From Microvirga massiliensis (GTDB lineage: Bacteria; Pseudomonadota; Alphaproteobacteria; Rhizobiales; Beijerinckiaceae): 64,000 bases of DNA. The stretch lies in NCBI RefSeq assembly GCF_001006805.1, contig NZ_LN811356.1:103357-167356 (forward strand), read 5' to 3'. A model generated the notes under the pieces. That model was not told the DNA's origin. It saw nothing but the letters and a program-made list of their open reading frames with translations, and ran no database searches. Shown one piece after another: positions 48,835-58,094 of this stretch (position 1 is the first letter of the stretch; each line of letters starts with the position of its first letter). A program made the position numbers and the translations under genes.

Positions 48835-49617
48835 ATGAAGGTTGATTCGTCCTCCCTGGAAGGGAGAGTTCGGCCGTTCCGTTCCAACAGGACAGCGCGC
48901 GCGACCGATGAGTCGTCCGGCCTGTCTCGACCGGAAGGTGCCGCTTTGAAGAACCCAAGCATCCGGGGCCCATCGGGAGCGACTCGGCGGCGGGTTCTCC
49001 ATGTCGGCTCGGGCGCTGCCTCGGACGGCCGACTGCACGCGATCTTCCGCAGCGACCAATGGGCGGAGGTTCGCCTCGACGTCGATGTTGCGACCGATCC
49101 CGATCTGGTCTGCTCGGTGACGGACATGTCGGCGGCGGTGGAAAATGCCGCCTTCGACGGGATCTGGAGTTCGCACAATCTCGAGCACGTCAGAGGGCAC
49201 GAGGTTCTCCCGGCCCTGCGGGAGTTCGTTAGGGTTCTCAGGCCCGACGGCTTTGCCCTGATCCGTTCGCCCGATCTTGAATCGGTCGCCGAACTGATCC
49301 TGCGGGACGGAATCGATTCAGTCGTCTATCAGTCGCCGGCCGGTCCAATCACCCCGCTCGACATGCTGTACGGCCATCAACGCTCGATCGAGCAGGGCAA
49401 CGAGTTCATGCGGCATGGTACCGGCTTCACCCAGGACCGGCTCGGGCGTCTGCTGATCGAGGCCGGCTTCGAGGAGGCACGAACCACGCGGACGCCGCAA
49501 CTCGAGGTCTGGGCCGTCGCATTCATGCCGGCGGCTGACGTAGGGGGCATCGTCGACGTGCTCGCGCGAAGCGGTCTCAACTTCTCGCTCGACGAGGAGA
49601 CGAGGAAGGCATCGTGA
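48835..49617 (+). CDS. SAM-dependent methyltransferase (class I-like)
   Basis: Protein of 260 residues. After about 50 basic residues of low similarity, VLHVGSGAASDGRLHAIF gives the SAM-binding loop, and DGIWSSHNLEHVRGHEVLPALREFVRVLRPDGFALIRSPDLESV is the methyltransferase_11-type core. It is placed among polysaccharide genes and probably methylates a sugar or a glycosyl-chain end. The gene has a GAGGG site before the ATG. Its stop overlaps the next gene GTG (GTGA), so they are coupled. Confidence 0.82.
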   Translation: MKVDSSSLEGRVRPFRSNRTARATDESSGLSRPEGAALKNPSIRGPSGATRRRVLHVGSGAASDGRLHAIFRSDQWAEVRLDVDVATDPDLVCSVTDMSAAVENAAFDGIWSSHNLEHVRGHEVLPALREFVRVLRPDGFALIRSPDLESVAELILRDGIDSVVYQSPAGPITPLDMLYGHQRSIEQGNEFMRHGTGFTQDRLGRLLIEAGFEEARTTRTPQLEVWAVAFMPAADVGGIVDVLARSGLNFSLDEETRKAS

Positions 49618-52205
49618 CCACGGAGTTCGAGGTCGGCGGTCCGCTTTTTGCGCCGGCCCTGTCCCTGGATCCGGTCCAGCATGCGGGATCTCTCGAGCGG
49701 GAGGCCCTTTCGGCCTTGCGCCAGTCGCGTTTCGTCGATGCCTATGCGCTGGCAGATCGCCGGTGCCGGATCAGACCCCTTGCCTCCATCGAAGCATTTC
49801 TGCTGCGCGCCTCGGCCTTGGCCGGGCTTGGGGAGAGCGATGCCGCGCGCGAGGACCTTCGGCTGGCTTTGTCCATCGATCCGGACAATCTTGCCGCCAA
49901 CCGTCTGCTCTTGAGATCCGGTGAGATTGGCGAGCGCCTCGAGGCAGCCCGGAGGATTCTTGCTCGTGAGACGGACTGGAACAATCTCCAGCAGGTTCTG
50001 CGATTCCTGAACCGTACGGGTCAGGGCCCCGTCGGATCGTGCAGGCCGGGTATCGAGGCCATCGAGGGCTGGGTCGCTTGGGTGGATGGCGATGAGCCTA
50101 CGCTGATCGTCGAGGGAGATATCTGGTCGGGTCAGATTTGCCTTCAGCGGGACGAAGGGCATCCCCTCACCGACCCGCAATACGCTGCCGCCATGGTCAG
50201 GATCCCGTGGTCACAGGTCGGGGACCATGTCACCCTGCACTTTGCGGGGAGGCGGGGTGCTCTCGTCGGAGCGCAGCACACGAGAGCGCGGCGTACGCCG
50301 CGCGTCGTGCCCCCCTTGACCACCTGGACCGAAGGTGTGCGGCAATATACGAGGCGGCGCGTCGCCGTGATCGTTCCGGTCTATGATGACTTCGAGGCGA
50401 CACGTCAGTGTTTCGACGGTCTCTTGGCCGATCGTCCGATGCTCGTCGAGCGTCGCATCGTGGTCATCGACGATGCTACTCCGGACTTGCGTATCGCAGC
50501 CTATCTCGACAACCTGCATGAGCAGGGTGCGATCGAGCTCTTCCGCCATCGCCGGAATCTCGGATTCGCGGCGAGCGTCAACACTGCGCTCGATACCGTC
50601 GGTGACGAGGACGTATGTCTCCTGAATGCGGATACGCTCGTGCCGCCGGGCTTCCTCGACGCTCTCAGTCGGTCCGCAAACGTGGCTCCGGACATCGGAA
50701 CGGCGACCCCCCTTTCCAATAACGGCGAGTATACGAGCTTCCCGGCTGCGTTCCGGAGCAACGACTTGCCGGACGCCACTATGGTCGAGCGACTGCACCG
50801 GGCCGCCGCGAGGGCTAACGCCGGATTGAGCATCGAACTGCCGAACGGCATCGGCTTCTGCCTCTACATTACGCGTTCGTGCCTGCGCGACGTGGGGAAG
50901 TTCAGCTACCACTTTGGACGCGGCTACTACGAGGATGTGGAATTCTGCTTGCGTGCAAAGGTAGTCGGCTGGCGGAGCATCTGCGCTGCGGATGTATTCG
51001 TTGGACATGCCGGAAGCAGGTCCTTCAAAACCGAGAAGGCGCCGCTCGTCCATCGCAACGCCAAGGCGATCGCGGCAGCCTATCGCGGCTTTGACGCCGC
51101 CGTAGCGGCCTTCGTCGACCAGGATCCCCTGAAAGGGGCGCGGCAGGCACTGGAACGAGATCTCCTTCCCGGCTCCGAACCCTTCATTCTGCTGGCTGTG
51201 CCGGAAGACACGGACCGTTCGTCCGTGGAGGAGCTGGTCGCATCCGAAGAGGCGGCCGGCGAACCCGTTGTGGTCGCGCGTGTCGGAACAGGGGCTGGGC
51301 GGATATCTGTGCGCTTGCGCAACAGCAAAGGGCAGGTTCCGCAGAACTTGACCTTCTCATACGCATGGCAGGACGCGACACGGGGCTTCGGGCAGGATCT
51401 CGCGACAATTCCCGTGAGCCGTTGTGTTGTGTGCGATCCGTCGCGAATCCCATCGGAGGTCCTGACAATCCTGCCGTCCGCAGGAAAAGCTCTGACGGTG
51501 CATGTGCATGATCGGGGATTGCTGTGCACGATCGCGCGCACCGAGCGCGGCTGTCCGGTCTGCCAGGGGCCATGTATCTGCGACATCGAGGGTCTTCATC
51601 GGGCTCGTCGCCCCGCCGACGCCAAGTCCGATCAAATCGCGCTGGTGACACTCCTGCGGTGCGCCGAATCGATCATCGTTCCCGACCGTCGCGTGAAATT
51701 CGCGCTCGAACGCCGGATCCCTGGCCTCGCGAATGCGATCAGGGTCGTGGAACCGGCGCCGGTTCCTCCGACCGTCCGCGAGCATTCGACGCTGCCCCGC
51801 GTTGGCGTCTGGGGCGACGGAGCCCAACCCGCCGTGGTCGACCTCGTTATCGAGATTGCGAACGTCTTCCAGCAGGAGGACGATGGCGCGAGCCTGATCT
51901 GCTTCGGCGAGACGCTGCGAGATCTCGTGCTGAAGGCCGCCGGCCCGGTGTTCGTAACGGGCGAGGCGGAGTGCGGCGACGCGCTCCATCTGGCGCGCCG
52001 GCTTTCGGTCAAGAAGATGTTCTTTCCATCGCGCCGTCTCGAGCCGCCCGCTGCGATGACGCGGCTGTGCAGCAGTCTCTCACTCCCCGTCGCACGCTTC
52101 GGCGAACCCGAGAACAGAAGAGACCGGGACAATCTCTATTTGCCACGCTCCATGAAGGCACGTGAGGTTGCGCGGGCGCTCCATGCCTGGGCTCATGCCG
52201 CATGA
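49614..52205 (+). CDS. Large GT2 glycosyltransferase with N-terminal helical repeats and degenerate C-terminal domain
   Basis: Protein of 863 residues from a GTG at 49614. Residues 30-130 look like TPR-type helices (ALSALRQSRFVDAYALADRRCRI). Residues 249-500 are a GT2 domain with VAVIVPVYDDFEATRQCFDGLL, the DxD-type LLNADTLVPP, and GYYEDVEFCLRAKVVGWRS. Residues 560-860 resemble a broken GT-B fold but with a cysteine cluster at about 646-655 (GCPVCQGPCICDI) and poor donor-site motifs. It belongs to the rhamnan/hexose-transfer type of chain-extending enzyme. Its stop overlaps the next ATG. Confidence 0.87.
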   Translation: MTTEFEVGGPLFAPALSLDPVQHAGSLEREALSALRQSRFVDAYALADRRCRIRPLASIEAFLLRASALAGLGESDAAREDLRLALSIDPDNLAANRLLLRSGEIGERLEAARRILARETDWNNLQQVLRFLNRTGQGPVGSCRPGIEAIEGWVAWVDGDEPTLIVEGDIWSGQICLQRDEGHPLTDPQYAAAMVRIPWSQVGDHVTLHFAGRRGALVGAQHTRARRTPRVVPPLTTWTEGVRQYTRRRVAVIVPVYDDFEATRQCFDGLLADRPMLVERRIVVIDDATPDLRIAAYLDNLHEQGAIELFRHRRNLGFAASVNTALDTVGDEDVCLLNADTLVPPGFLDALSRSANVAPDIGTATPLSNNGEYTSFPAAFRSNDLPDATMVERLHRAAARANAGLSIELPNGIGFCLYITRSCLRDVGKFSYHFGRGYYEDVEFCLRAKVVGWRSICAADVFVGHAGSRSFKTEKAPLVHRNAKAIAAAYRGFDAAVAAFVDQDPLKGARQALERDLLPGSEPFILLAVPEDTDRSSVEELVASEEAAGEPVVVARVGTGAGRISVRLRNSKGQVPQNLTFSYAWQDATRGFGQDLATIPVSRCVVCDPSRIPSEVLTILPSAGKALTVHVHDRGLLCTIARTERGCPVCQGPCICDIEGLHRARRPADAKSDQIALVTLLRCAESIIVPDRRVKFALERRIPGLANAIRVVEPAPVPPTVREHSTLPRVGVWGDGAQPAVVDLVIEIANVFQQEDDGASLICFGETLRDLVLKAAGPVFVTGEAECGDALHLARRLSVKKMFFPSRRLEPPAAMTRLCSSLSLPVARFGEPENRRDRDNLYLPRSMKAREVARALHAWAHAA

Positions 52206-54523
52206 GCAACCGGGCCGGACAGCGTGCCATGCAGGCTTATGGGACGATTCCGCTTCTCGACATGGTTCGGGCGAGTGAGCGCTACTTTACGGGGCATGTC
52301 TTCGACCCGGTCAATCCCGACTCGCGGTACGTTGTGGAAATCTGCGCCGACGGAGAACCACTGGCGCTCGTTCGCGCAGACCGCTTCGTGCGGACCCTTT
52401 TGGACCGGGGCTGCGGCGACGGGTGCTACGGATTCGTATTCGAGCCGACAGCAAGGCAGCTCGAGGGACGCACGCTACTCCACGCCCGTCTGGCCAACTC
52501 GGATGTCGCCGTTGGGGAGCCCATCGACCTGCAGCTCGATCCTGCCCAACTCAGCACACCGACTCTCGGCCGTGTCGAGTGGGTGGGCGGACTTCGTCTC
52601 GTGGGGCAGGTGCGCGCTCAGCAAGATCGGTTTCCACCCGTCGTCAGAGTCTATGAGGGTCTCGATCTCCTGGCCGAAGTCTTGCCACAACAGTGGACTT
52701 CGTCGGAACGTGCCCGGAACCCGACCGAGCAGCCGTTCGACGTGACATTGCCGACCGATCTTGCAGACGGGCGCGTCCACGAACTGCGCATTGAGACCAC
52801 GTTCGGTGATGAGCTAGAAGGCAGCCCACTCTTCGTTCTCGCCTTCGAGGACGGGCTCGTCCGATACCTGGAGTCGCATGGCGGGCCCGTCTGTGAAATG
52901 CAGCGCGCCCGATGGTTCGAGCGCCTCTTCCCGATGTCGCTGCCTTTCTCTTCCTATGACGAGTGGTGCGGTCGGTTTCCGCCCAATCTGACGGAACCAA
53001 TGCCCGAGACGCCCGTGCGTGTCGTGATCATCGGTGGTGAAGACGACGGCTCCGAAGCCTTTGAGAGACTCGCTGAGCAAACCCATTCCGCATGGAGCGG
53101 AGCGCTCGTGATCTCGCCGGGATCCGATGGAGAATTCGGGTGGGCCGACGTAGGAGAGGCGCTGAAGGCCGACCGTGAGGGCGAAGAAATCGCGATCCTG
53201 ACCACGAGCGATGTGCACCTCTATCCGGATGCGATCGCCAAGCTGGCCAGGACCCTGCGAGACGCACCGCAGGCGAGAGCCGCCTATTGCGATCTCGTCG
53301 CCGACGATGGTGATGGCGAAAAGCCGCTCTTCTTCGGCTCCTTCGACTACGAGCGGATGTTGGAGCAGGGCTACGCGGCCCGTCTCTTCGCCGTCAGGAT
53401 CGACGATCTGAACTTAGGTTCTACCGAGAGCCTGTCGCTTCCGCGGCTTCTGCTTTCACTGTTCGACCAGTCCGGTTCCGATATTCAGGGCAAGGTCGTC
53501 CATGTGCCGGAATGCCTCGCTCGGGTGCCGCGCAGGATGCTATGGGACGGAGATACGCTGAAACGCGCGGTGGCGGATCACCTCACGGTGCGAGAGGTTC
53601 CAGCTAAACTCTCGCTCGGGACGGAGGCCTTGTTCTCGCAGGTCCGCGTGAGCCGCTCATGGGAGGCATCCGAGAGGGTCTCCATCGTCATCCCGACTCG
53701 GGACCGGCCAGGGTTGCTCAAAGCGTGTGTGGAATCCATCCGAGCGCAGACACGCCATGTCCAGTACGAGATCGTCCTGGTGGATAATGGATCGGTCGAT
53801 CCGGAAGCACAGGCTTTCCTCGATGAGCTTGCAGCAGCGGAGCACGGTGTCGTGATCCATGCGCCCGGGCCGTTCAACTACTCCCGTCTCAACAATCTCG
53901 GAGTGGCAGCCGCCAGTGGATCGTTCGTCTGTTTCCTGAACAACGATACGGAGATTCAGGATCCTGATTGGCTTCTGGAGCTTGCCTCCCGGCTGGTCGA
54001 GCCTTCGACGGGAGCGGTGGCTCCCGTGCTGACCTGGCCAAACGGGATGGTTCAGCACGGCGGGGTGGTGCTCGGTCCGAATTTCTCGGTCGCGCATGCC
54101 TTCAATGATTGTTCCCGGGAGGATGCCGGCTACGGCGACCTGCTGCGATCCGCTCACGAAACCAGCGCCGTGACCGGTGCTTGTCTCATGATGCGCCGCG
54201 CCGATTTTCTATCCCTCGGAGGGTTCGACGAGACGGCGTTTCCTGTCCTGTTCAACGACGTCGATCTCTGTCTGCGCTTGCGCGCGCAGAACAAGCGAAT
54301 CGTGGTGACGCCGCATACCCGGTTGCTGCATCACGAGGCTGCTTCGCGCAGCCAGGATGAAAGTAAACAGCAGGTGAGCCGCTTCCGACGGGAAAGCAAT
54401 CTGCTTCGCCAGCGCTGGGGAGCGGTGCTGGCAGATGATCCCTACTACAATCCCAATCTTGCTCTCGACATCTACCCGTTCTCGGGCCTTGCTTGGCCCC
54501 CGCGTGCTCGGTCAGCACGATGA
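52202..54523 (+). CDS. Large GT2 glycosyltransferase
   Basis: Protein of 773 residues. Residues 1-480 are not clearly assigned: a beta-rich opening with HVFDPVNPDSRYVVEICADGE and a second degenerate Rossmann-like stretch (VRVVIIGGEDDGSEAFERLAEQTHSAWSG). Residues about 493-740 are a GT2 catalytic domain: VSIVIPTRDRPGLLKACVESIRAQTRHVQYEIVLVDNGS, DxD-type FLNNDTEIQDPDWL, and CLMMRRADFLSLGGFDETAFPVLFNDVDLCLRL. Related enzymes add rhamnose or hexose to O-polysaccharide chains. It is coupled to the upstream gene by ATGA and ends 106 bp before rfbB. Confidence 0.88.
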   Translation: MSNRAGQRAMQAYGTIPLLDMVRASERYFTGHVFDPVNPDSRYVVEICADGEPLALVRADRFVRTLLDRGCGDGCYGFVFEPTARQLEGRTLLHARLANSDVAVGEPIDLQLDPAQLSTPTLGRVEWVGGLRLVGQVRAQQDRFPPVVRVYEGLDLLAEVLPQQWTSSERARNPTEQPFDVTLPTDLADGRVHELRIETTFGDELEGSPLFVLAFEDGLVRYLESHGGPVCEMQRARWFERLFPMSLPFSSYDEWCGRFPPNLTEPMPETPVRVVIIGGEDDGSEAFERLAEQTHSAWSGALVISPGSDGEFGWADVGEALKADREGEEIAILTTSDVHLYPDAIAKLARTLRDAPQARAAYCDLVADDGDGEKPLFFGSFDYERMLEQGYAARLFAVRIDDLNLGSTESLSLPRLLLSLFDQSGSDIQGKVVHVPECLARVPRRMLWDGDTLKRAVADHLTVREVPAKLSLGTEALFSQVRVSRSWEASERVSIVIPTRDRPGLLKACVESIRAQTRHVQYEIVLVDNGSVDPEAQAFLDELAAAEHGVVIHAPGPFNYSRLNNLGVAAASGSFVCFLNNDTEIQDPDWLLELASRLVEPSTGAVAPVLTWPNGMVQHGGVVLGPNFSVAHAFNDCSREDAGYGDLLRSAHETSAVTGACLMMRRADFLSLGGFDETAFPVLFNDVDLCLRLRAQNKRIVVTPHTRLLHHEAASRSQDESKQQVSRFRRESNLLRQRWGAVLADDPYYNPNLALDIYPFSGLAWPPRARSAR

Positions 54524-54629
54524 GCGAGATCTCCAAAGCCGTGCCAGCAATCCTGTAACGTGCAGGACGATTTCGCCCCGCGCGTCGGCAGTTCGACGCG
54601 TTCCTTATTCATTGCGAGGTTATACTGGA

Positions 54630-55691
54630 ATGTCGAAAAAGTTCATCGTAACCGGTGGGGCCGGGTTCATCGGCTCTGCCGTGGTCCGCAAGCTCATTGC
54701 CGAGACACCCCATCGCGTCCTAGTCATCGATAAGCTGACCTATGCGGGTAACATGGAATCCCTGCATCCGGTCAGTCAAAGCGATCGGTTCAGCTTTCAT
54801 CGCGTGGACGTCGCCGATGCACGGCGTATCCAGCAGCTGGTGGGGTCGTTCGAGCCCGACGTGATCATGCACTTGGCTGCAGAGAGTCATGTCGACCGCT
54901 CGATTGATGCGCCTGGAGAGTTCGTTCAGACCAATGTGGTTGGCACCTTCACGATGCTGCAGGCGGCGCTCGCCTATTGGCGCGGGCTCGATGCAGAGCG
55001 CCGCTCGACTTTTCGCTTTCATCATATCTCCACGGATGAGGTGTTCGGGAGCCTCGGTCCGGAAGGATTTTTCCATGAAACTTATCCTTACCAGCCGAAC
55101 TCTCCCTATTCCGCATCGAAAGCGGCCTCCGATCATTTCGTGCGTGCGTGGCATCACACCTTCGGATTGCCCACGCTGGTGACGAACTGCTCCAACAATT
55201 ACGGTCCATATCATTTCCCCGAGAAGCTCATTCCGCTGATGATCATCAACGCGCTCGAAGGGAAGGCATTGCCGGTCTACGGACGTGGAGAGAATGTCCG
55301 GGACTGGCTCTATGTCGAGGATCATGCGGATGCACTCATCCTGGTAGCGGAGCGTGGGCGTGCCGGAGAGAACTACAATATCGGAGGATGGAACGAGCGC
55401 AGGAATATCGACGTCGTATCGGAGATCTGCACTTTGCTCGACGAACTGGCCCCCAGTTCATCGATCGGACCTCGCCACCAGCTCATCGAGTATGTCACCG
55501 ACCGGCCGGGGCATGATCTGCGCTACGCGATCGACGCCAGCAAGATCGAGCGGGAGCTGGGCTGGCGCCCTGCCGAAACTTTCCAATCCGGCCTTCGCAA
55601 GACAGTCGAATGGTATCTGGAAAACCGGGGCTGGTGGCAGCGGGTCCGGTCCGGCGTTTATCGCGGAGAGCGTCTCGGCATCGCCGTTTGA
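54630..55691 (+). CDS. rfbB: dTDP-glucose 4,6-dehydratase
   Basis: Short-chain dehydrogenase of 353 residues that makes dTDP-4-keto-6-deoxyglucose, the second step to dTDP-L-rhamnose. It has the NAD-binding GGAGFIGSAVVRKL, HLAAESHVDRSI, the catalytic Thr-Asp-Glu in HHISTDEVFGSLG, the YSASK catalytic Tyr/Lys and NCSNNYGPYHFPEKLIP. The start is the ATG at 54630 (MSKKFIVTGGAGFIG). An upstream in-frame ATG has no homology. It is the first gene of rfbBCDA. Confidence 0.96.
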   Translation: MSKKFIVTGGAGFIGSAVVRKLIAETPHRVLVIDKLTYAGNMESLHPVSQSDRFSFHRVDVADARRIQQLVGSFEPDVIMHLAAESHVDRSIDAPGEFVQTNVVGTFTMLQAALAYWRGLDAERRSTFRFHHISTDEVFGSLGPEGFFHETYPYQPNSPYSASKAASDHFVRAWHHTFGLPTLVTNCSNNYGPYHFPEKLIPLMIINALEGKALPVYGRGENVRDWLYVEDHADALILVAERGRAGENYNIGGWNERRNIDVVSEICTLLDELAPSSSIGPRHQLIEYVTDRPGHDLRYAIDASKIERELGWRPAETFQSGLRKTVEWYLENRGWWQRVRSGVYRGERLGIAV

Positions 55692-55723
55692 GACGGAACA
55701 GACATAGCTGAAAGGAGATCCCA

Positions 55724-56299
55724 GTGCTCGAGGTCGAAGAGACGGCAATTCCCGACGTCAAAATACTGACGCCAAAGCGGTTCGGTGACGAACGGGGCTT
55801 TTTTTCCGAGACTTACAATCAAGATCGTTTTGCTCAGGCGGGCATTTCGATTGCCTTTGTTCAGGACAATCATTCCTGGTCCGCCAAGGCAGGCGTTGTT
55901 CGTGGACTGCATTTCCAGTCACCACCCTTTGCCCAGGACAAACTGGTGCGCGTGGTTCGTGGCCGTGTGCTCGACGTGGCGGTTGATATCCGCCGCTCCT
56001 CGCCGACATTCGGCCGGCACGTGGCCGTTGAACTCTCGAGCGAGAATTGGCGGCAATTGCTGGTGCCAGTCGGCTTTGCCCACGGGTTCTGCACGCTCGA
56101 GCCTGACTGCGAGGTCGTCTACAAGGTATCGGGCTATTATTCCGCGGCCCACGATCACGGCCTGGCGTGGGACGATCCTGCGCTGGCGATCGACTGGCCC
56201 GTTGCTGCTGATGCGGCCATCCTCAATGACAAGGACCGGAAGCATCCGCGGCTTGTTGATCTCGAATCTCCCTTTTCCCAAAGACGGGTGGCGCAATGA
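55724..56299 (+). CDS. rfbC: dTDP-4-dehydrorhamnose 3,5-epimerase
   Basis: Cupin-fold enzyme of 191 residues for the third step to dTDP-L-rhamnose. Typical motifs are DERGFFSETYNQDRFAQAGI, FVQDNHSWSAKAGVVRGLHFQ, with the catalytic His in LHFQ, VRVVRGRVLDVAVDIRRSSPTFG and VPVGFAHGF. It starts with GTG at 55724, fixed by an AAGGAG site 6 bases upstream. Its end overlaps rfbD (ATGA). Confidence 0.95.
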   Translation: MLEVEETAIPDVKILTPKRFGDERGFFSETYNQDRFAQAGISIAFVQDNHSWSAKAGVVRGLHFQSPPFAQDKLVRVVRGRVLDVAVDIRRSSPTFGRHVAVELSSENWRQLLVPVGFAHGFCTLEPDCEVVYKVSGYYSAAHDHGLAWDDPALAIDWPVAADAAILNDKDRKHPRLVDLESPFSQRRVAQ

Positions 56300-57198
56300 G
56301 AATGCTTGTAACGGGCGTCGCCGGGCAGGTCGCACGGGCGCTCGCGGAGCGCGGTCCAGAGCACGGCATCGCGGTGAGCACGATTGGTCGTCCCGTGCTC
56401 AACTTGGCCGACCCGGACAGCGTGATGGATGCGCTCAGGCCGATCGAGACGGACATCATCGTGAACGCGGCAGCCTATACAGCCGTCGACGGGGCTGAGA
56501 CGGACCCGAAGACCGCCTACGCCGTAAACGAGATTGGCGCCGGAGCGGTGGCCGCCGCGGCACGCCACAAGAGCGTGCCCATCATCCATCTGTCTACCGA
56601 CTACGTCTTCAATGGCCAGAGCGACGAGCCATATCGTGAGGATGATCCCGTCAGCCCGCTCGGCATCTACGGTCGGTCCAAGCTGGCCGGCGAATACGCA
56701 GTGGCGGATGCGCAGCCCGACCACGCCATCCTTCGCACCGCCTGGGTGTTCAGCCCATTTGGCAAGAACTTCGTCAGGACGATGCTCCGTCTCGCCGAGG
56801 AGCGGGACGAGGTCGCCGTGGTTGCAGACCAGCATGGCTCGCCCACGGGCGCTTACGATATCGTAGACGGCATCATCGCAGTTGCCCGCAACCTTCTAGC
56901 TTGGCCGGATGATCCTCGTCTGCGAGGCGTGTTCCACATGACGGGAACAGGCCACACCACATGGGCCGAATTCGCGCGCTTCATCTTCAAGGTCTCCGCA
57001 GAATCCGACGGACCGAGTGCACGGGTACGATCGATCACGACGGCTGAATATCCGACTCCAGCGGTCAGGCCCGCGAATTCGTGCCTCGACTGTTCCAAGC
57101 TCGCGGCGAACCATGCGGTCGTGCTACCGCGGTGGGAAATTGCCGTTTTTCAATGCGTCCAACGGCTCCTCCGGGAGCGCCTCGAGGAGACTGTATAA
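56296..57198 (+). CDS. rfbD: dTDP-4-dehydrorhamnose reductase
   Basis: NADPH-dependent reductase of 300 residues that finishes dTDP-L-rhamnose. It shows TGVAGQVARAL (nucleotide loop), IVNAAAYTAVDGAETDP, HLSTDYVFNGQ and the YGRSKLAGE Tyr/Lys motif. The ATG at 56296 overlaps the rfbC stop. Its TAA stop shares a base with the rfbA ATG (TAATG), so the four genes are translationally linked. Confidence 0.95.
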   Translation: MRMLVTGVAGQVARALAERGPEHGIAVSTIGRPVLNLADPDSVMDALRPIETDIIVNAAAYTAVDGAETDPKTAYAVNEIGAGAVAAAARHKSVPIIHLSTDYVFNGQSDEPYREDDPVSPLGIYGRSKLAGEYAVADAQPDHAILRTAWVFSPFGKNFVRTMLRLAEERDEVAVVADQHGSPTGAYDIVDGIIAVARNLLAWPDDPRLRGVFHMTGTGHTTWAEFARFIFKVSAESDGPSARVRSITTAEYPTPAVRPANSCLDCSKLAANHAVVLPRWEIAVFQCVQRLLRERLEETV

Positions 57199-58079
57199 TG
57201 AAGGGCATTATCCTGGCCGGGGGCTCCGGCACGCGGCTGCATCCGATGACGCATGTCACCTCGAAGCAGCTGTTGCCGATCTACGACAAGCCGATGATCT
57301 ACTACCCCCTGACGACGCTGATGCTCGCAGGCATTAGGGAGATCCTGATCATCTCCACGCCGGATGACCTGCCGCGGTTCAGGCAGCTCCTCGGCAGCGG
57401 TGATCAGTGGGGCATTCGGCTATCCTATGCTGAGCAGCCCAAACCGGAGGGGCTCGCGCAGGCCTACATCATCGGCGCCGAGTTCGTCGCCGGCGGGCCG
57501 TCCGTTCTCATTCTGGGCGACAATGTCTATTACGGTCACGGCCTGACCGACCTGCTTCGCTCTGCTTCGGGACGTCGGACCGGAGCCTCAGTCTTTGCCT
57601 ATCATGTAAACGATCCGAAACGGTATGGCGTCGTCGAGTTCGACTCCCAGGGGCGCGCGATCTCGATCGAGGAGAAGCCGTCAAGTCCGCGCTCGAATTG
57701 GGCCGTGACGGGCCTGTATTTCTACGACGAGCAGGTGGTGGACATCGCAGAGGGCTTGCGTCCGTCGGCACGCGGCGAACTCGAGATTACCGACGTGAAC
57801 CGTGCCTATCTCGAGCGAGGACAGCTACAGGTTGAACTCATGGGACGTGGCTATGCCTGGCTCGACACTGGTACGCCGGACAGTCTCGTCGAAGCTGCGG
57901 AGTTCGTCCGGGCTCTCGAGAAGCGGCAGGGATTCCGGATCGCCTGTCCCGAGGAAATTGCCTTCACAGCCGGCTGGATCGACCGGACACAACTCGCCAG
58001 TTTGGGAGCCGAACTCGCCAAAAGCTCCTATGGCCAATATCTGCTTCGGATCGCCGCGGAGGCGGCGACTAGGGCCTGA
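57198..58079 (+). CDS. rfbA: Glucose-1-phosphate thymidylyltransferase
   Basis: Nucleotidyltransferase of 293 residues that starts the rhamnose pathway by joining dTTP and glucose-1-phosphate. It has the signature LAGGSGTRLHPMTHVTSKQLLPIYDKPMIYYPL, ILGDNVYYGHG, KRYGVVEFDSQGRAISIEEKP and GYAWLDTGTPDSLVEA. The start at ATG 57198 gives the canonical MKGIILAGG. With rfbB, C and D, the window encodes the whole dTDP-L-rhamnose route, used here by the neighbouring glycosyltransferases. Confidence 0.96.
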   Translation: MKGIILAGGSGTRLHPMTHVTSKQLLPIYDKPMIYYPLTTLMLAGIREILIISTPDDLPRFRQLLGSGDQWGIRLSYAEQPKPEGLAQAYIIGAEFVAGGPSVLILGDNVYYGHGLTDLLRSASGRRTGASVFAYHVNDPKRYGVVEFDSQGRAISIEEKPSSPRSNWAVTGLYFYDEQVVDIAEGLRPSARGELEITDVNRAYLERGQLQVELMGRGYAWLDTGTPDSLVEAAEFVRALEKRQGFRIACPEEIAFTAGWIDRTQLASLGAELAKSSYGQYLLRIAAEAATRA

Positions 58080-58094
58080 CAACAGGAGAGAGCG

